A stretch of 64,000 nucleotides of DNA, taken from the NCBI GenBank assembly GCA_964019165.1, contig OZ025273.1:3058501-3122500 (forward strand), written 5' to 3'. Of the stretch, positions 38,571-64,000 are shown in pieces; positions within the stretch are counted from its first letter, which is position 1, and every line of letters starts with the position of its first letter. Made by a program: the position numbers and the translations under genes. The stretch is from Mastigias papua. Lineage: Eukaryota; Cnidaria; Scyphozoa; Rhizostomeae; Mastigiidae. The notes under the pieces were generated by a model. It was not told the origin of the DNA. It made no database searches and saw only the letters and a program-made list of their open reading frames with translations.

Positions 38571-41500
38571 TGCAGTTCAATTTTCCTATTGTACATACTT
38601 TATAAGAATATGGTCTATAAGAGTATCAATGTTCAAAATAACTGAAAGCTAAGAATAATTAAGGAACAATTCAAGGCTCAAGCTTAATCAAAACTTAGAA
38701 TTTTTGTTTATTTCAGTTATTTTAGAAACAAGGCAAGTGTGAGTTGCGTATATGAGATTGGGTAGTGTATAGGAAGAATTACGTGTTTTAACACTGTCCA
38801 AATGAGCTATACACCTATATGATAATGAGGGCCACTTTAAAACTGATGAGATAGAAAGAAACAGTGGTTTTGAGCTAACAATGGGCCATCTAAGGGCACG
38901 AATGATTGCCAATATTATAGCTGAGTGAGGTCTCATCAACTTTGTATTTGCTATGCCCTTCACACTAGAAAGAGCCCCTAACAAAATCTAGCCCTACACA
39001 ACGGGCCTATACCGCCAGGACCAGGAACCATTTCGTAGTGAGCGCCGGCGGATAACTGTCATGACCACTATCTTTCAAGGCACTTCTTTTCAAAGAAATG
39101 TGATATCATTTTTTCGTTGTGTCTTACTCCTCAGAGAATGTTTCCAGCCTGTGAATATGGAAGCATGAACAGGCAAATTTCAAAATCGTATGTTCTTATC
39201 GAAAACTATAACAATCGATGACATATTCTGGTTTCGAATTCCCGTTCACTAACCTCACAAAACCTTTTCCGCTTGAAACATTGCTGCAATCTTAGCCCAC
39301 TATTCCAAGCGAAAGGTCGAATACTTATTTCTGTTCTTCAGTACTACAGAGTGATTTTAAAGACTTGAAGGATAACAAGTGATAAACTAAAAGCTGGTAC
39401 AAAGGAGTATTATCAATATTATCAAATAAATAATTTGCTCTGTGAAGCATTTCGAGTTCGATATGTATTTTCGGGGTACAAACAATACTCACCAAAAGCA
39501 CAAAGTCCTTGGAATACTGGCAGAAACTGATAAAAGACCACACTCCTGAAATTTTCCTATTATCGCATGTGCTTCTCCCAAAAAACATTGCTTGAGAGGA
39601 GGAGGGAACGAAAGTTCATTGCAGAATACAAAAAGTGCGAAGGGTACTAGGCGTTTTGCCGATTATTATAGCAGGCCCGTAGGCAGCTGAGTGGAACTGG
39701 GGGGTAGGGATGGGGGAACCCGTGATCTTAGTGACCTTTAAGTAGGGAAGAGTGGGATCTGGGGCGAGGCACGCAGAAAAGATGACGGAACCACGCCCAT
39801 TCTGTATTGAGGAAACATCCTTTGTAAACATAAAGATGCACACCCTGTTGTAGAAAAAAGCGGCATATGAAATCAATGATATTTGTGAGAATAGTCATTA
39901 GCTTTTATGATATTTTTGGACGAATCTAACTTACTACATATGGAAAAAGTTGGGGGCATTTAACCCCCGAATTCCCCTGTAGTTCTGCCTTTGCATGGAT
40001 GTTCGAATAGATAGTTGCGCCAAGAGAGGTATACCTCTCCATTTGAATCAAGAGTGCGCTTGACTAGAATCAGTTTGGTGCACAATTATGCTGAGGTATA
40101 TAATTTAGTTTATCCTTATTGATTAACTTCTTATATATCAAATGCTCCAGATTTTCAAAAAGTATTTCAAATAAATTTTATTGACGAAACCATAGGAGAA
40201 TAGCTATGAAACCATAGGTATGTAACTGTTTTTCTGCATTTCAGTCAGATCCAGCAGCAGAATTGCATCCTGATATGAGTTAAAACGACTATTTGCAACA
40301 TCTCAAAATACAATCTCAGTGAATTATTGGAGGAAACTGCCCCCCTTGCCTCCATTTCCTACGGGCCTGTGTAGCAGTGATTTCATGAAAAGGAGCTTTG
40401 AGATTCAGCCCCCTTCCAAAAGTTTTCAAAATTTTCGGTGTCCCCTACCTCTCCCACCATTATGAGGTCTTCTTTTGGCTTTTCTGGATTTCTTCATATT
40501 TTTGAAGTACAATGCGTTTGTATATGTGCATCATTTGCTGTCACAGTCCACCAAGCATGAATGCAAGATGAGACAGAACCTCAGAGCTTCATGCAGCACT
40601 CAGGGACCTTTTTCATGAAGTATCTTGTCATTTTGTCAAAATTCTTTTTTAAAATTGTGTTTCCTCATGTTTTGAAATACACATAGTTAGTTTCTCTGTA
40701 TACAGCCACTGCTATTACAGCTCGCTATGCATGAAAAAAATCTGTTTGTTTGATAAACTGCTTTCATAGACTACGTGATCGAGCCGTCTGTTGAAGGCCC
40801 AAGACCAACTAACCGGTGCATTTCATTAGGACAAGCCGTGAGCAGTGCTGCGTTTGTAATAGTTTACATCAACGGGTCTTGTAAACGCATTTCTTTTACA
40901 CCAGATTTCTCACTTAGCATTAAATTAGTCTTGATCGGCAAAGAAGAGTGCAATTTCGCCTGAAATTCAAAGAAACAAAGGAACAGATGAAAAAACGAAA
41001 TTTGGTACCCACCTGTTTTATAATACATAACTTTCCGCTGAGCCTCAATTGCCTGAAAATTTTCAGTTTGAGCCTACGAATATTCTTAAATCATTCTTAA
41101 ACTTTTGCGATTCTGAGCACATACTGACTCCCAGACAGGATACGTGAAACTGACGCTTTAATGTTTTCTAAAGAGAACTCAAATGTGCAAACTATCTAAA
41201 TCGTTACAAAGCTTGAGCGGTGCAATATTCCTAAAATATTCCTAAGTTTCAGCGATTTTGAGCCTTGATAGTCATATAAAAATGTGTGTATGCAAAAGCA
41301 AGTAGAACTGTAAAAATCGACGTTCTACTGCAAATTCCTGCAACATTTGTACCACTGACAAATGTTTCTTAATTTGGCTCTACCTTGATATGAAAAGCAT
41401 TGCAAAATGAAATCCTTCGAACACTAAGATACAACCAGATCTGGATATAGCCAATCGATGGAACATTTGACATCTGAACAACACATCCTTAATCACGTCA

Positions 41501-42631
41501 ACCAAGCATTGTGATATCCAATTCCTTGAACATTTTCATAGTCTTACCCACGATAACAAATATTGAGAAAAACATATGCGGCTATTATGCGATTCTCGCA
41601 ATGTTCTGAATTCTTGTATAATACATTACATTTTATAACTTCTGAAAATTTTAAGACAGATAGGCAATAACCTCTTACTAAATAACTGTTCAAATTTTCT
41701 CATAGCACAGTAACCCAAAAACATTGCACGGAATAGCGTCTAGCCTCTGCTACAATACTTCTGTAATGGCAGTCATGGGTTAGCCCTACAAATAAGAAGA
41801 ATCATAAAGTTATATATTTTTAGTTATACTGTACAAACAACTTTGAAAATTGAAAGCTATGTTGTAAATACAATAGGCTAATGTTGACAACTTTCGTTAA
41901 TAGGACTTACTCATTCGCGCCAAAAGGAATTCCCTCTGCGTTAGGTTAGCAATGAATTGCATGCGGTAATTACCGCTGCGTACCGCTAAATTCCCTTAAG
42001 AATAGAAAGCACATGTTACCCGTCATTGTGAACATCCATTGCTGGGAAAGGCAAAGTTCGATTATGTTCTTCAAGCAAAATGGCAAACCCTATTTGTATT
42101 ATTGTTTGAATACGGTATTAGGCGTCCAGCCATGAAAACTGGTGAGTTGACAAGCATATTACATTAAATGACACATAATAAGTCAAAGCTTGCGCGATGA
42201 CTCAACCTAGGACGCCAAGTGAATACGTATTTTTCCAATTATTACTTCTGTTTTCCTGTTACACATATAGTTTGTCTCGATTCGTGTAACAACGTGAGCA
42301 TCAACTGCACATCCATCAATCTTTATAGACAATTCACACGTTTTTTTTGTAAGAAAATGGTCTATATGAAAGCTGTATTCTGCTGCCAAAAAGGTGAAAA
42401 AAGTTCAATACAGGAATTTTGAGGCCTAAGAAAGTCAATGAGTACATATATGTTTACAATTGAGATTTTTTCGCAAGTGCTTCATCTCTTTTGTCAAATT
42501 TGCATAGATTTCGAATTAACGTATATCAGAGCTATGCTTGTGTAGATGTCCTTTCTGTGCAAGATTGCAGTGTTTACTCAAAACTTGAATATTCTTGCTA
42601 GGAGTTTAACTATCTTGCAAAGAATCTCTTT

Positions 42632-42692
42632 TTTAACAACTACTTTAAAACTTTCCTGCAAAGAATCTCTTTTTTAACAACTACTTTAATGT
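42632..42692. repeat. Tandem duplication of about 45 bp
   Basis: GCAAAGAATCTCTTTTTTAA followed by CAACTACTTTA occurs twice in a row. Confidence 0.8.
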
Positions 42693-42764
42693 TTCAACCA
42701 GGACCTTAGATGTGTATTTCAAATCTTTCTACTTAATGTATATTATAGACCACTGTAGTAGACT

Positions 42765-42845
42765 TTGTACTAAGAATAAAATCATACGCTAGTTACTACA
42801 AAGTTTGTAGTAACTAATGTATGATTTTATTCTTATTTTGTATTG
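42765..42845. repeat. Hairpin (AAGAATAAAATCATAC arms)
   Basis: AAGAATAAAATCATAC plus AGTTACTACAAA is followed by its inverted copy, giving a stem of about 33 bp with almost no loop. It directly precedes a LINE 3' end relic. Confidence 0.85.
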
Positions 42846-42850
42846 TATTT

Positions 42851-42945
42851 AGACGGAGGGCCCCTTGAAAAGCAGTTATGGCTGAAGGGCTACGCTTCCT
42901 AAAAATATCTAATTAAAAATAATTAAAAATAATAATAAAAAAAGA
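42851..42945 (+). mobile_element. LINE 3' end relic
   Basis: GGAGGGCCCCTTG, a CAG, CTGAAGGGC and an A-rich tail match in order the 3' end of the LINE on the minus strand at 62905-64000. Only the 3' UTR is left. Confidence 0.6.
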
Positions 42946-44611
42946 GAGCTTTGAGATGGCTTCAGGACTGACAGATCAAGTAATATGAATAAATTACTTC
43001 AAGTTCCATCTTCTAAATGTGCTATACCAAATTTGAGAAAATTAGGCAAGAAAGTTGACACAGGGTGGGTTGTAAGACGAGTTGAAATTTGAAGCATTAG
43101 TAATCAAGCCCATCATTTGATACTTCTCCGTCATATTCAGTAATAAACACAATGAGCTGAAACAATGATGAGCAGTGTTTGAATACGTACATTTTCAAGT
43201 AAACTCTTTCCTTTCAGCTACCACATACATACTTCTAAGCAGCATAAACATACACATACTACAAACCTACATGCAATACGACATAATATTTTACGATCAA
43301 ATATGCAGTCAAATATAGTAAATGTCAACAATCTGCGCTACTTACAATTCATGACTTACAGTGAAGTAAAATTTTATATCTATACATCCAGATATTGACA
43401 ATAAGCAAGAATTTCACACCCAGTAAGATAAACTACGTAGTATTCAAAAATAGGTCAGGATAAGTCCACACTACACGTGTTCACTTCTCCTGCGGGAGAA
43501 AATACAGGAATATTACAATACCAACAAAGCAGCTACGAAAAGGAGGTCCTGAAATATAAGTGATACAGAACAAATAATGGTAGCAGACAATGGCTTCCAA
43601 TTTGGTTATGGAGAACAATCTCTAGCAGAAACGCAAAAGAGGTCATAAAATGCTATTTAACAATGGAACATGGAATACCAAGCTCATACAAAGCTGTCAA
43701 AAGCGAATGAATGGTGCCGTGACCCAATACTGACTTTTATGACAAGGCGTTGGCGTCATAATTTGACTGCCTAGTTTAATGTTTCCAAAACGGTAGGTAA
43801 ATCGTGTATGCCCCACAAGGGGTAGTTGTTCCCTAAGAGGGCCATTGAGGAGGCACTGCTCTACGTTTTGGGTTTTGTATTCCATTTTCCACAAACCAAC
43901 CACCTGTAGTTTGCGCGCCAGACGTTATTTTGAGTAAGTAATTCTTAGGTAATAAGTCCCTAAAGTGACCTTATCGAATCATGACAACGTCAGGTTGAAG
44001 GAGAAGAGGAGTAAGTAGGTAAACATATGGGACTTTGCCAAAAAAAAAACTTGCCAGGAGTAATTTCATAATCAAGTAAAATCTGTTCAGCAACTACCAT
44101 CATTCATAAGGAGGGGATAAGGCTTATGATATCACGATATAAAGCAAGTCCACAAAGAATGGTTTAAACTTCCTAACACACTCTAATATTGAGAGGAGTG
44201 GAGGCAAGTGAGTTTCAAAGGTTCCAAACCTACTCAAAAACTGGCTTTGTTGGAGATTGCTGAATAGGTTCAAAGCCATCAAACGATGTTTGGAAATTTA
44301 TAGGGAATACAGTCTAAGAGGTAACTTTAACTGCCAATTGGGGAATGCTAGATGTTTGGATGTGTCACAACTGAGAAATCAAGCTCACCACTCGATACTT
44401 CTCCATTGCATTCAGCAATAAACATCACGAGCTGATAACCAACTCAGGGTATTTAAAAGGTGCTTGGATATACACATCCCAGAAACTCATACATACACAT
44501 TACTTTGAGCAGTGCTTTGCAACATATTACTTTAAGAATAAAAATGAAATCTAATGATATGAATATCAACACTCTTAAAAGTCTGCATCTCATGAATTCT
44601 GAATGAGCAAA

Positions 44612-44750
<139 letters not shown>

Positions 44751-47126
44751 CACCTGGATATCGAAAAAATTAATTCAAACAATACATTTAGGCAAGAGAG
44801 CTTAAAAATTATGTGACAATAGTTAAAGGAGCACAGGACAAGTCCACACCACATGTCTTAGCACAATTCATTCTTCCTACGGTAAGAAACACAGGTATGT
44901 CATACCAGAAAAATCGGATATGAAAAGGAAACCGTAGAAAACATAATTAATGTAGAGAGAATACTAGTAGGGAATGGTGGCTTCAAATTAAAAACTGGGA
45001 GCACCGGGCCTATTTGCACCAAGAGATGACAAACCTCGATGAGCTCCATTATGAAATAAAGCTACAACTAATTTACGACAATGAGCTTGATTCTATTGAA
45101 TTGATATTAAATTCTGTAGGCAAGGTAGCCACGTCAATCTAAGGATTGATTTACAGTGGGCCGTGCTAAAATAATACAACAATTATGTAAAAAAATGGAA
45201 CTTCAAAAAAAATTACAAATTTAAATAATCTTCTGTACAATGCAACCTTAAAACATAAAAAAAATGATTTAAAAAATTATCAAAGCTAGCATAATGCACT
45301 ACATAACGTGAAAGAGAAAAGCAGGGCTTCTCGTTGACATTGCATATATGATATTCAAATATTTCGTAAGTTTTACAAGATTCGCAACCAAACTGAACTC
45401 AATAACTGGTCATATTCACGCCAAATCTGCTAAGCGGCAAAGTTTCACCTTACTTAGTGGTTGAAATGGGAGAAGAGAGGGTTCTGATTGGTGCAAATAG
45501 GCAGCCTGCATCCGATTGTACTAATGCTTAAGCAAGAGGAAGAGACAGATACAAAGCGAGAGGTTAATGCGTTTGGCCCTGCATAACAAGAGTGTTCGTC
45601 TCTGAATGGCATTTGCGGATTTGAACAACAAATGCAAATACTTGCATTTTTGTTTCCATGATCATAATTTTGCAAAAACCGACCTACATCGAGAGAGGTA
45701 GGCGATGATTCCTCATAGTAGAGGTAGACAGTTTCCAAGTTAGAAGAGGAGCAAGAGGGAAAATGGATTGGCATTTGATCAAATGGTGTTATTGGAGCAG
45801 GAAATATTTAACTCTTATACACAATTACTGAGTCACAAGGAAAGTGCACAGATAAGCCAACTCACTATCAATCAAACTGCATTGGGATGCTTCACGAGTG
45901 TAAGGGTGAGGCTTTAATTAGGCAAGCAGAAAAAGGACAAAAATAAGACAAACATCTAACGTTCAGTTTCTGGAGAGATTAAGACGTCAGACCAAAAGGC
46001 CATACGAAAAAGCCGGAGCAGGAGACCAGACTAACAGAACGAATCATATTAAAAGCCCAAAACTGAATAGGTGTACATGAGCCTTGCAAAACCTATCTTC
46101 ATAAAACTATGACGATAAAGGCATCGAAAGACATCTATCCGTTTGAGCACGTTTCGTACCGGCTGGAAACAGCAAGTTTTAATTAATATCATATATCGTG
46201 CACCAATCGTATTTATGAAAAGTCTTTTTCAGTCGGTATTTCATAAAAATTATCTAGTAGGTTGTTGGTTCAAAATTTTTAAGATGCACCAAATAATTTA
46301 AAGCCTACAATCGAGTTCAAACATCGAATTATTACTAGTCTTCATTGTAGATTGCCCAAATCACAGAATCATCTATTCTGTGCCCAAATGCAGAGACAGA
46401 ATCGAATAGTCTTTAAAAACCTGATTAGATCTTGGAAGGACGACAGCTGCAACCGTAGGCTAAGACTAACATACCGCAGGCTGGCATTATAGCAATTCCA
46501 TTGTTAATTAATTTATTTTCCATTCCATTCGTTCATTCATCGCGTGGTTTCTACAACTCACTTCCTCAACACTAACACTAAACTAACATCACGCTAGCGT
46601 TCTATTGCGTCGTGACATCTTGCCTTTTGCTTAGGCTATTTTTATACCAGCCTTCCCTCAACACATTGCCATGAATAACCTAGCCTTTCCTTTCCAGCAC
46701 AAATTTTGTTTACTTCATTTTTTGGGCAAGTCCGAGGGACAAATGTACATAGAAAATCAAAATTCAAAATAGCTGGCTGGTATTTACACTGGCGATGACA
46801 GTAGACAATTAAAACGCATCAACAAAAGTTTCCTTGCTTCACTTTCTACAAACGATACTAAAGCCAAGTCAAAGTTTGGTGAGATCATACCTTTAACTAT
46901 ATACATAAGTCTTTATTAGTAACAATTTCCAATATGGATACCTTTCATTGCATTGGATTACTAGCACAACAGCATTCTGTACGTTCCACATCACTACATA
47001 CTAAAAATCATTCTTTAAGCAGTTCCCAAGCTGGGTAGAGAATACATATTTTTCATTTTATAAGAAACCTGGTCCAAGGTGGTAAATGTTTCTTAAGTTT
47101 TGGGAAAATTTTAGTCCCAAAAGTTA

Positions 47127-47132
47127 TTTATT
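47127..47132 (-). terminator. Possible polyadenylation signal of the ephrin-like gene
   Basis: AATAAA on the minus strand, about 410 nt past the stop codon at 47539-47541. Motif only. Confidence 0.35.
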
Positions 47133-47538
47133 AGCTTTAATGACAAAATTGCAGTGAAAACGAAAACAAGACATAAAACATTGTCTTTTGTAGTGCCCAT
47201 AAGATATAGCACAAAACGTAGCTGTAACAGAAATTTGTTAAATCTGTGGTGGAAAGAAAGGGTTTCAGAGTGTGAAAGATGGCATAGAAATTTTGTAAAG
47301 TTTCAGACCTCTTTCCCTACAGTTCTAAAAGCTTCTTAAATTTTGGGTTGTCTAATTCTAGGTTTGTTATAAGTCGGTTTCTTATACAAAAATCGTGAAT
47401 CCTCCCTGTTAGATCTTTGAATCTGGTGTCAACACTCTCACTTCTGGTCACGCAATACTGTGATCAGACTAAGGCTGCATCTTTCTGAAGTCACTCCTTG
47501 AACACCGTCTTTTTCGTGAACCTATACGTGAACCTATT

Positions 47539-60532
<12,994 letters not shown>

Positions 60533-60789
60533 AGTTTGCCGTATACTAGGCCTTGTCTCCATTAAATCTTTAGTCAACACACTTCTGCTTTCAGTCTCTG
60601 GCAAGTCGCCGGATATATGGCCGATGTATTCCGAGAATCGCAACGGTAATCAATGAAATCGTTTACCACCACTTCCAATGTAGGCAACAATGTAACATAA
60701 ACAGCAATAATGCCACGAGAGCTAAGTATCAAACCATGGATCCATCTCCTGACAATAACGCGCAAAATATGACGGCCGTACGTCACCAA

Positions 60790-62300
60790 TTGCTAATGTA
60801 ATATGTATGGCATTTCCATTGACGCCCGGCGGCGTTGGCTGTCAGCGCTTCTATTGTGGCTATTGACTCCCACATATTTCTGCTCAGATTCACACACTAC
60901 AATAGGCAAAACCATGGAAGGTGAAACCGCCCCTTTCCGTTCTCTTTGAGCTATGTTTATGAGAGGTACCGTATTGCGGTGAGGTAAAGGTTACTCCATA
61001 TCCGTGCGTTTGGGGAGTGCCTACCCTTCTCGGGACCGTCAGTTGGCCATTTTACTTACTTATTTCTTTAGCTAAATTGATAACTTTAAAACGAACAACT
61101 ATGAATAGCTATGTTGAGTTGGAACATGTGGACAAATTTCTTACACTTACATTGTTATTGATTTGAATTAAAGTTAGGCATAAAAGTGTTAAGAAAATTC
61201 AGGCAAAATTTTTTGACACCTCAGGCTCAGCAGAAGTGGAGGCTGAAGGCCTTTTGCCCCCAATAAGTTCTAACAAGCAGTTTTTTTACTCAATAAAGGT
61301 TTTTTAAAAGGTGTTTTTGGCCCAGAATTGAAACATACCGACTTTCTGCTACCTCAAACATCCAGTACTGAACTTGTTTAACATTTTGAGTAGTCGAGCA
61401 TATGTATGTATGTAAATTCGCCCCACGACCAATGGGGTGGCTGGTTCTTTTTCTCACCATACTTATACCCCAGTTTTTGTTCCTTTGCTGTTTGATTTGG
61501 AAAATAACTACCAGCTAACAAAAGCAAAGTTAGTTAGGAAAGAGCTAGGGGAAAGCAAAGCGAGAAGATATTAGTATTACTAGAAAAAGGAATATTCAAA
61601 GGAAAAGTATGGACTTGGAGATGCTTGAACTGCGACTGTCAACTTTACAAATTTATACCGCGGGTTTGGGGATATTTATAATTTATTTTCTAAGGCTTTG
61701 ATGGACTAGGCAGTAAAAAACAACCCAGCTGATAAGGTTGATGAAAGATAGAGGAGTGTGGAGGCTCATGGCCTCCTACACTAATGAGCACGGAACCTGA
61801 AAGTGGGTGAGTGAGCATCCAAACAATGGGCCGGTGAGTTTCGAATCACGGCACTACGGGGGTCGTCCACAAAGCAGGGACCGCGGAGCAGTCTGAAAGT
61901 GGGGGGGGGGGGGGGCTAACATTTAGCGAAGTGGCTATATTACTCTATTATTGACGTCACGATTTCAAAAAGTAATCCCTGCAGCACAATACTAGTGCTC
62001 AATTCAGATGCCGCCTTTGAGTACCGGAAAAACTGCAGTAATCAATGATTAGCGAATTCTTTTGACCTCTTTAAAACATTACTGTTTATTTTCGAAAGAG
62101 TGGGGGCTATAGCCCCCCAGCCCCCCTGTTCCGCGGTGCCTGCAAAGTACTACGCTTTGAGGGCCAGTGGGTGGGTGGGTATGCTAAAAGCGAACTCAGG
62201 CGTAGACGGAAGGTGGGTTGGTAACGATCGGAGCGTACGTATGATTTTGTGGTCTACCAATAGGCCTACCCATCATGCAGGCTGAGGGAAATACACACAT
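60790..62300. other. Intergenic, upstream of the ephrin-like gene
   Basis: No exon is supported. A poly-G run is at 61902-61914. The promoter of the ephrin-like gene should lie near 60.55-60.9 kb, but no clear TATA box is visible. Confidence 0.4.
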
Positions 62301-62309
62301 TTTTGTATG

Positions 62310-62660
62310 GAACCTAGCTCAAGGCCTAGTTCCAAAAGTTCCTTATGTTTGAACCTCCAATAATCAAATTGTAGTACTAAAGGGTCCTTAACAGTTCCTT
62401 AAGTTTCACTGCACATTTAATGACATAACAATAACGTAGACCAAGGTAGAACATTACAATTCTGAATCTTGGCCGTAACTTGAGACTAGAAATACAGAGA
62501 AGGTATGCAGGCTTTGCGTACAAACGAAAGGAACCAGCTTTCTACCTCTTGATTGTTTGCTGTTACAAAAATTAAGTTCCTTAGGAAATTTTCCTTAGTA
62601 GTACAAGTTCTCTAAATATTTCGGCATGCTACATGCAAGTTCCTTATAAAAAAAGCGTAT
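62310..62660. mobile_element. MITE-like repeat with AAGGAAC ends (copy 2)
   Basis: Inverted relative to 37047-37308. It shares CTAGCTCAAGGCCTAGTTCC, TTCTACCTCTTGATTG and ACTTGTACTACT/AAGGAAAATT-type blocks, and ends with TTCCTTATAAAAAAAGCG. Confidence 0.6.
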
Positions 62661-62904
62661 ATGGGCAGTGGCACAAAATAAAAACACAAGGAAGCAACTA
62701 CTTCAGAAAAAGTGAGGAAAAAAGTTCGTCTCACATGTATATCTTTTCAAAAATAAACTGTCAATGGCTGACGTTAATTCCGAAAGGTAAATAACGCGCA
62801 AAAAGAGATTGAGAGAGGAGCTGCCCGATGAAAAGCATTGCACCCCATCCCGCCTTGGGAGAGCTGAGAGGGGTAGAGAGTGGGTCTCGCAAGTTGTAAA
62901 AACA

Positions 62905-64000
62905 TGTTGTTTGATTGATTTATTTCAAACATTTAAGGAGGGTTGCCCTTCAGGGTTGCTGATTTGCAAGGGGCCCTCCACTTAAAAACCTACAAAATTA
63001 GATTAAATTAATATAAGAGAATGAAATATTACCCAATACGGAACTAGATTAAACGACTACTATACTATGTACTACCCAAATGCAATTTATCATAGAGCAC
63101 TTTATTATACAAAAATTTATAGAAAAAAGATCTCTAAGTAAAGATTGAAAATGACGAGTTGGTATCGTTTGCTTGCATTTGGTAGGTAGTCTATTCCATG
63201 TCTTGTTACCCCTATAGGAAAAGCATTTCAGACCATTTAAAGATCTCTTTTGGGGCAGCCGTAGATCAGTGGCAGCATTGGGGAGGTTGTGCGAGGTTAA
63301 GTGGGGGATTTTTGTGAATGAATCATCCATATACTGCGGAGCTTGCCCACGTATACATTTAAAAACCATCATTTCTGACCCGTGAGCTATGAGTCCTCAA
63401 TTGTTTTCCTGCCCAACCTGCTGACTAAATGTATGCCCGTGGATTTCTTGGAATTTCTGCAAGTGGATTTCTCTGTTACCTCACAGCAGCCCCACAAGGA
63501 ATAGCAATAACAAAAATGAAGTTCTACAATTCCTGCGTATAGTTTAAGTAAAGTTTTTTAAAGGTAAGGTGGATTAAGTATGTTTTAAGAAACCAACTGC
63601 TTTAGATACTTTAGAGGAAACAGCACTGATGTGGTGTTTCCAATTTAAAGAATTTTCAATCTGTAAACCAAGACACTTGGTTGTATACCGTATGTTTCTG
63701 TTTTGCAAAATCGAGCATTGAATGGATTTTCATTGCAACAATGGACAATTTGTTACCCATTAACCATTTTTCCTGCTTTTCAGATAGTTACTAATAACTT
63801 CATTCAGTTGATTGATATCTGGCGATTGATAACACAAGCTTGTATTATCAGCATACACGGAAACAAATGAGCCGAGCACTGCCTGAGGGAAATTGTTGAT
63901 ATAAATGATGAATAATATAGAGCCTAGGCATGATCCTTGTGGTATACCGATATTAATACTTTTGATTTCCGAACTAATGCTATTGACTCTGCAAAATTGT
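62905..64000 (-). pseudogene. LINE (Jockey/CR1-like) 3' half, extends past the window
   Basis: The minus strand encodes GIPQGSCLGSILFIIYINN, SVYADNTSLCYQ and LGLQIENSLNWKHHI. After at least one stop comes the C-terminal block MVFKCIRGQAPQYM, RLPQKRSLNGLKCFSYRG and KTWNRLP, followed by a 3' UTR (GGAGGGCCCCTTGC, AAGGGCAACCCTCC). The catalytic YADD box reads YADN, and a TAA follows KSRKNG, so it is inactive. The 5' part lies beyond 64000. Confidence 0.85.

Noticed and set aside
40770..40963. Possible terminal exon on the plus strand (YVIEPSVEGPRPTNRC then a hydrophobic stretch and TGA)
   Set aside because: It has an AG acceptor and some codon-like character, but no partner exon, domain or upstream gene could be found.
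43697..43903. Minus-strand frame (MVGLWKMEYKTQNVEQC...)
   Set aside because: Short, unsupported by splice sites and matching no family I recognise.
45454..45774. Minus-strand frame with LETVYLYYEESSP, considered as a cytoplasmic exon of the ephrin-like gene
   Set aside because: No acceptor fits the phase of the possible donor at 47610, and the rest of the frame is low in domain content.

Overview
The window reads as nuclear DNA of an early-branching animal, most likely a cnidarian. It is AT-rich, its genes are split into short exons with consensus GT/AG introns, and its repeats are animal types (LINE, Penelope-like, LTR/TRIM, MITE). The gene families (ZP plus D8C membrane protein, CBM14 chitin-binding proteins, an ephrin-like protein) are typical of cnidarians, though other basal metazoans cannot be excluded without a search.

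Four genes can be assembled from exon phase and protein motifs. (1) + strand, about 2.9-12.9 kb: a 766-codon (5'-incomplete) type I membrane protein with an SWRR-type N-terminal ectodomain, a D8C domain, a ZP domain, a furin-like site and a transmembrane tail. (2) - strand, 22.0-17.1 kb: a 255-aa secreted protein with a signal peptide and four chitin-binding-like domains. (3) - strand, 36.0-22.7 kb: a 388-aa paralogue with a signal peptide and six such domains. In (2) and (3) each domain is one exon bounded by phase-1 introns, and two exon types (A with six Cys, B with four Cys) alternate. (4) - strand, 60.5-47.5 kb: a 417-aa ephrin-like membrane protein. It carries all four ephrin cysteines and a GLENRxGGxC motif, followed by additional Cys-rich exons and a transmembrane segment. 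All four are secreted or surface proteins, so the window is an extracellular-protein neighbourhood, but nothing shows that they share a pathway.

The rest is mostly mobile and repetitive DNA, much of it inside introns. Intron 1 of the six-domain chitin-binding gene (28.5-35.9 kb) holds a truncated Penelope-like element flanked by 97-bp inverted repeats, each containing a hammerhead ribozyme fold. It also holds a 1.2-kb LTR/TRIM element with apparently identical 301-bp LTRs inserted in a (TA)n array, and a TTA-flanked MITE with long inverted repeats. The ephrin intron 2 (53.4-58.5 kb) holds a nearly perfect palindrome of about 3.6 kb (two arms of about 1.18 kb) lying between two (TA)n arrays, with a tRNA-like sequence beside it. 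LINE relics lie at 24.7-25.9, 36.7, 42.9 and 62.9-64.0 kb. About eleven (TA)n arrays of 90-210 bp are present, and several abut a recurrent hammerhead-like hairpin.

The intervals 0.55-2.3, 12.9-17.1, 36.1-47.1 and 60.8-62.3 kb have no supportable gene, only repeats and UTR-like sequence. Exon models rest on reading frame, phase and splice consensus alone. No database or transcript comparison was possible.
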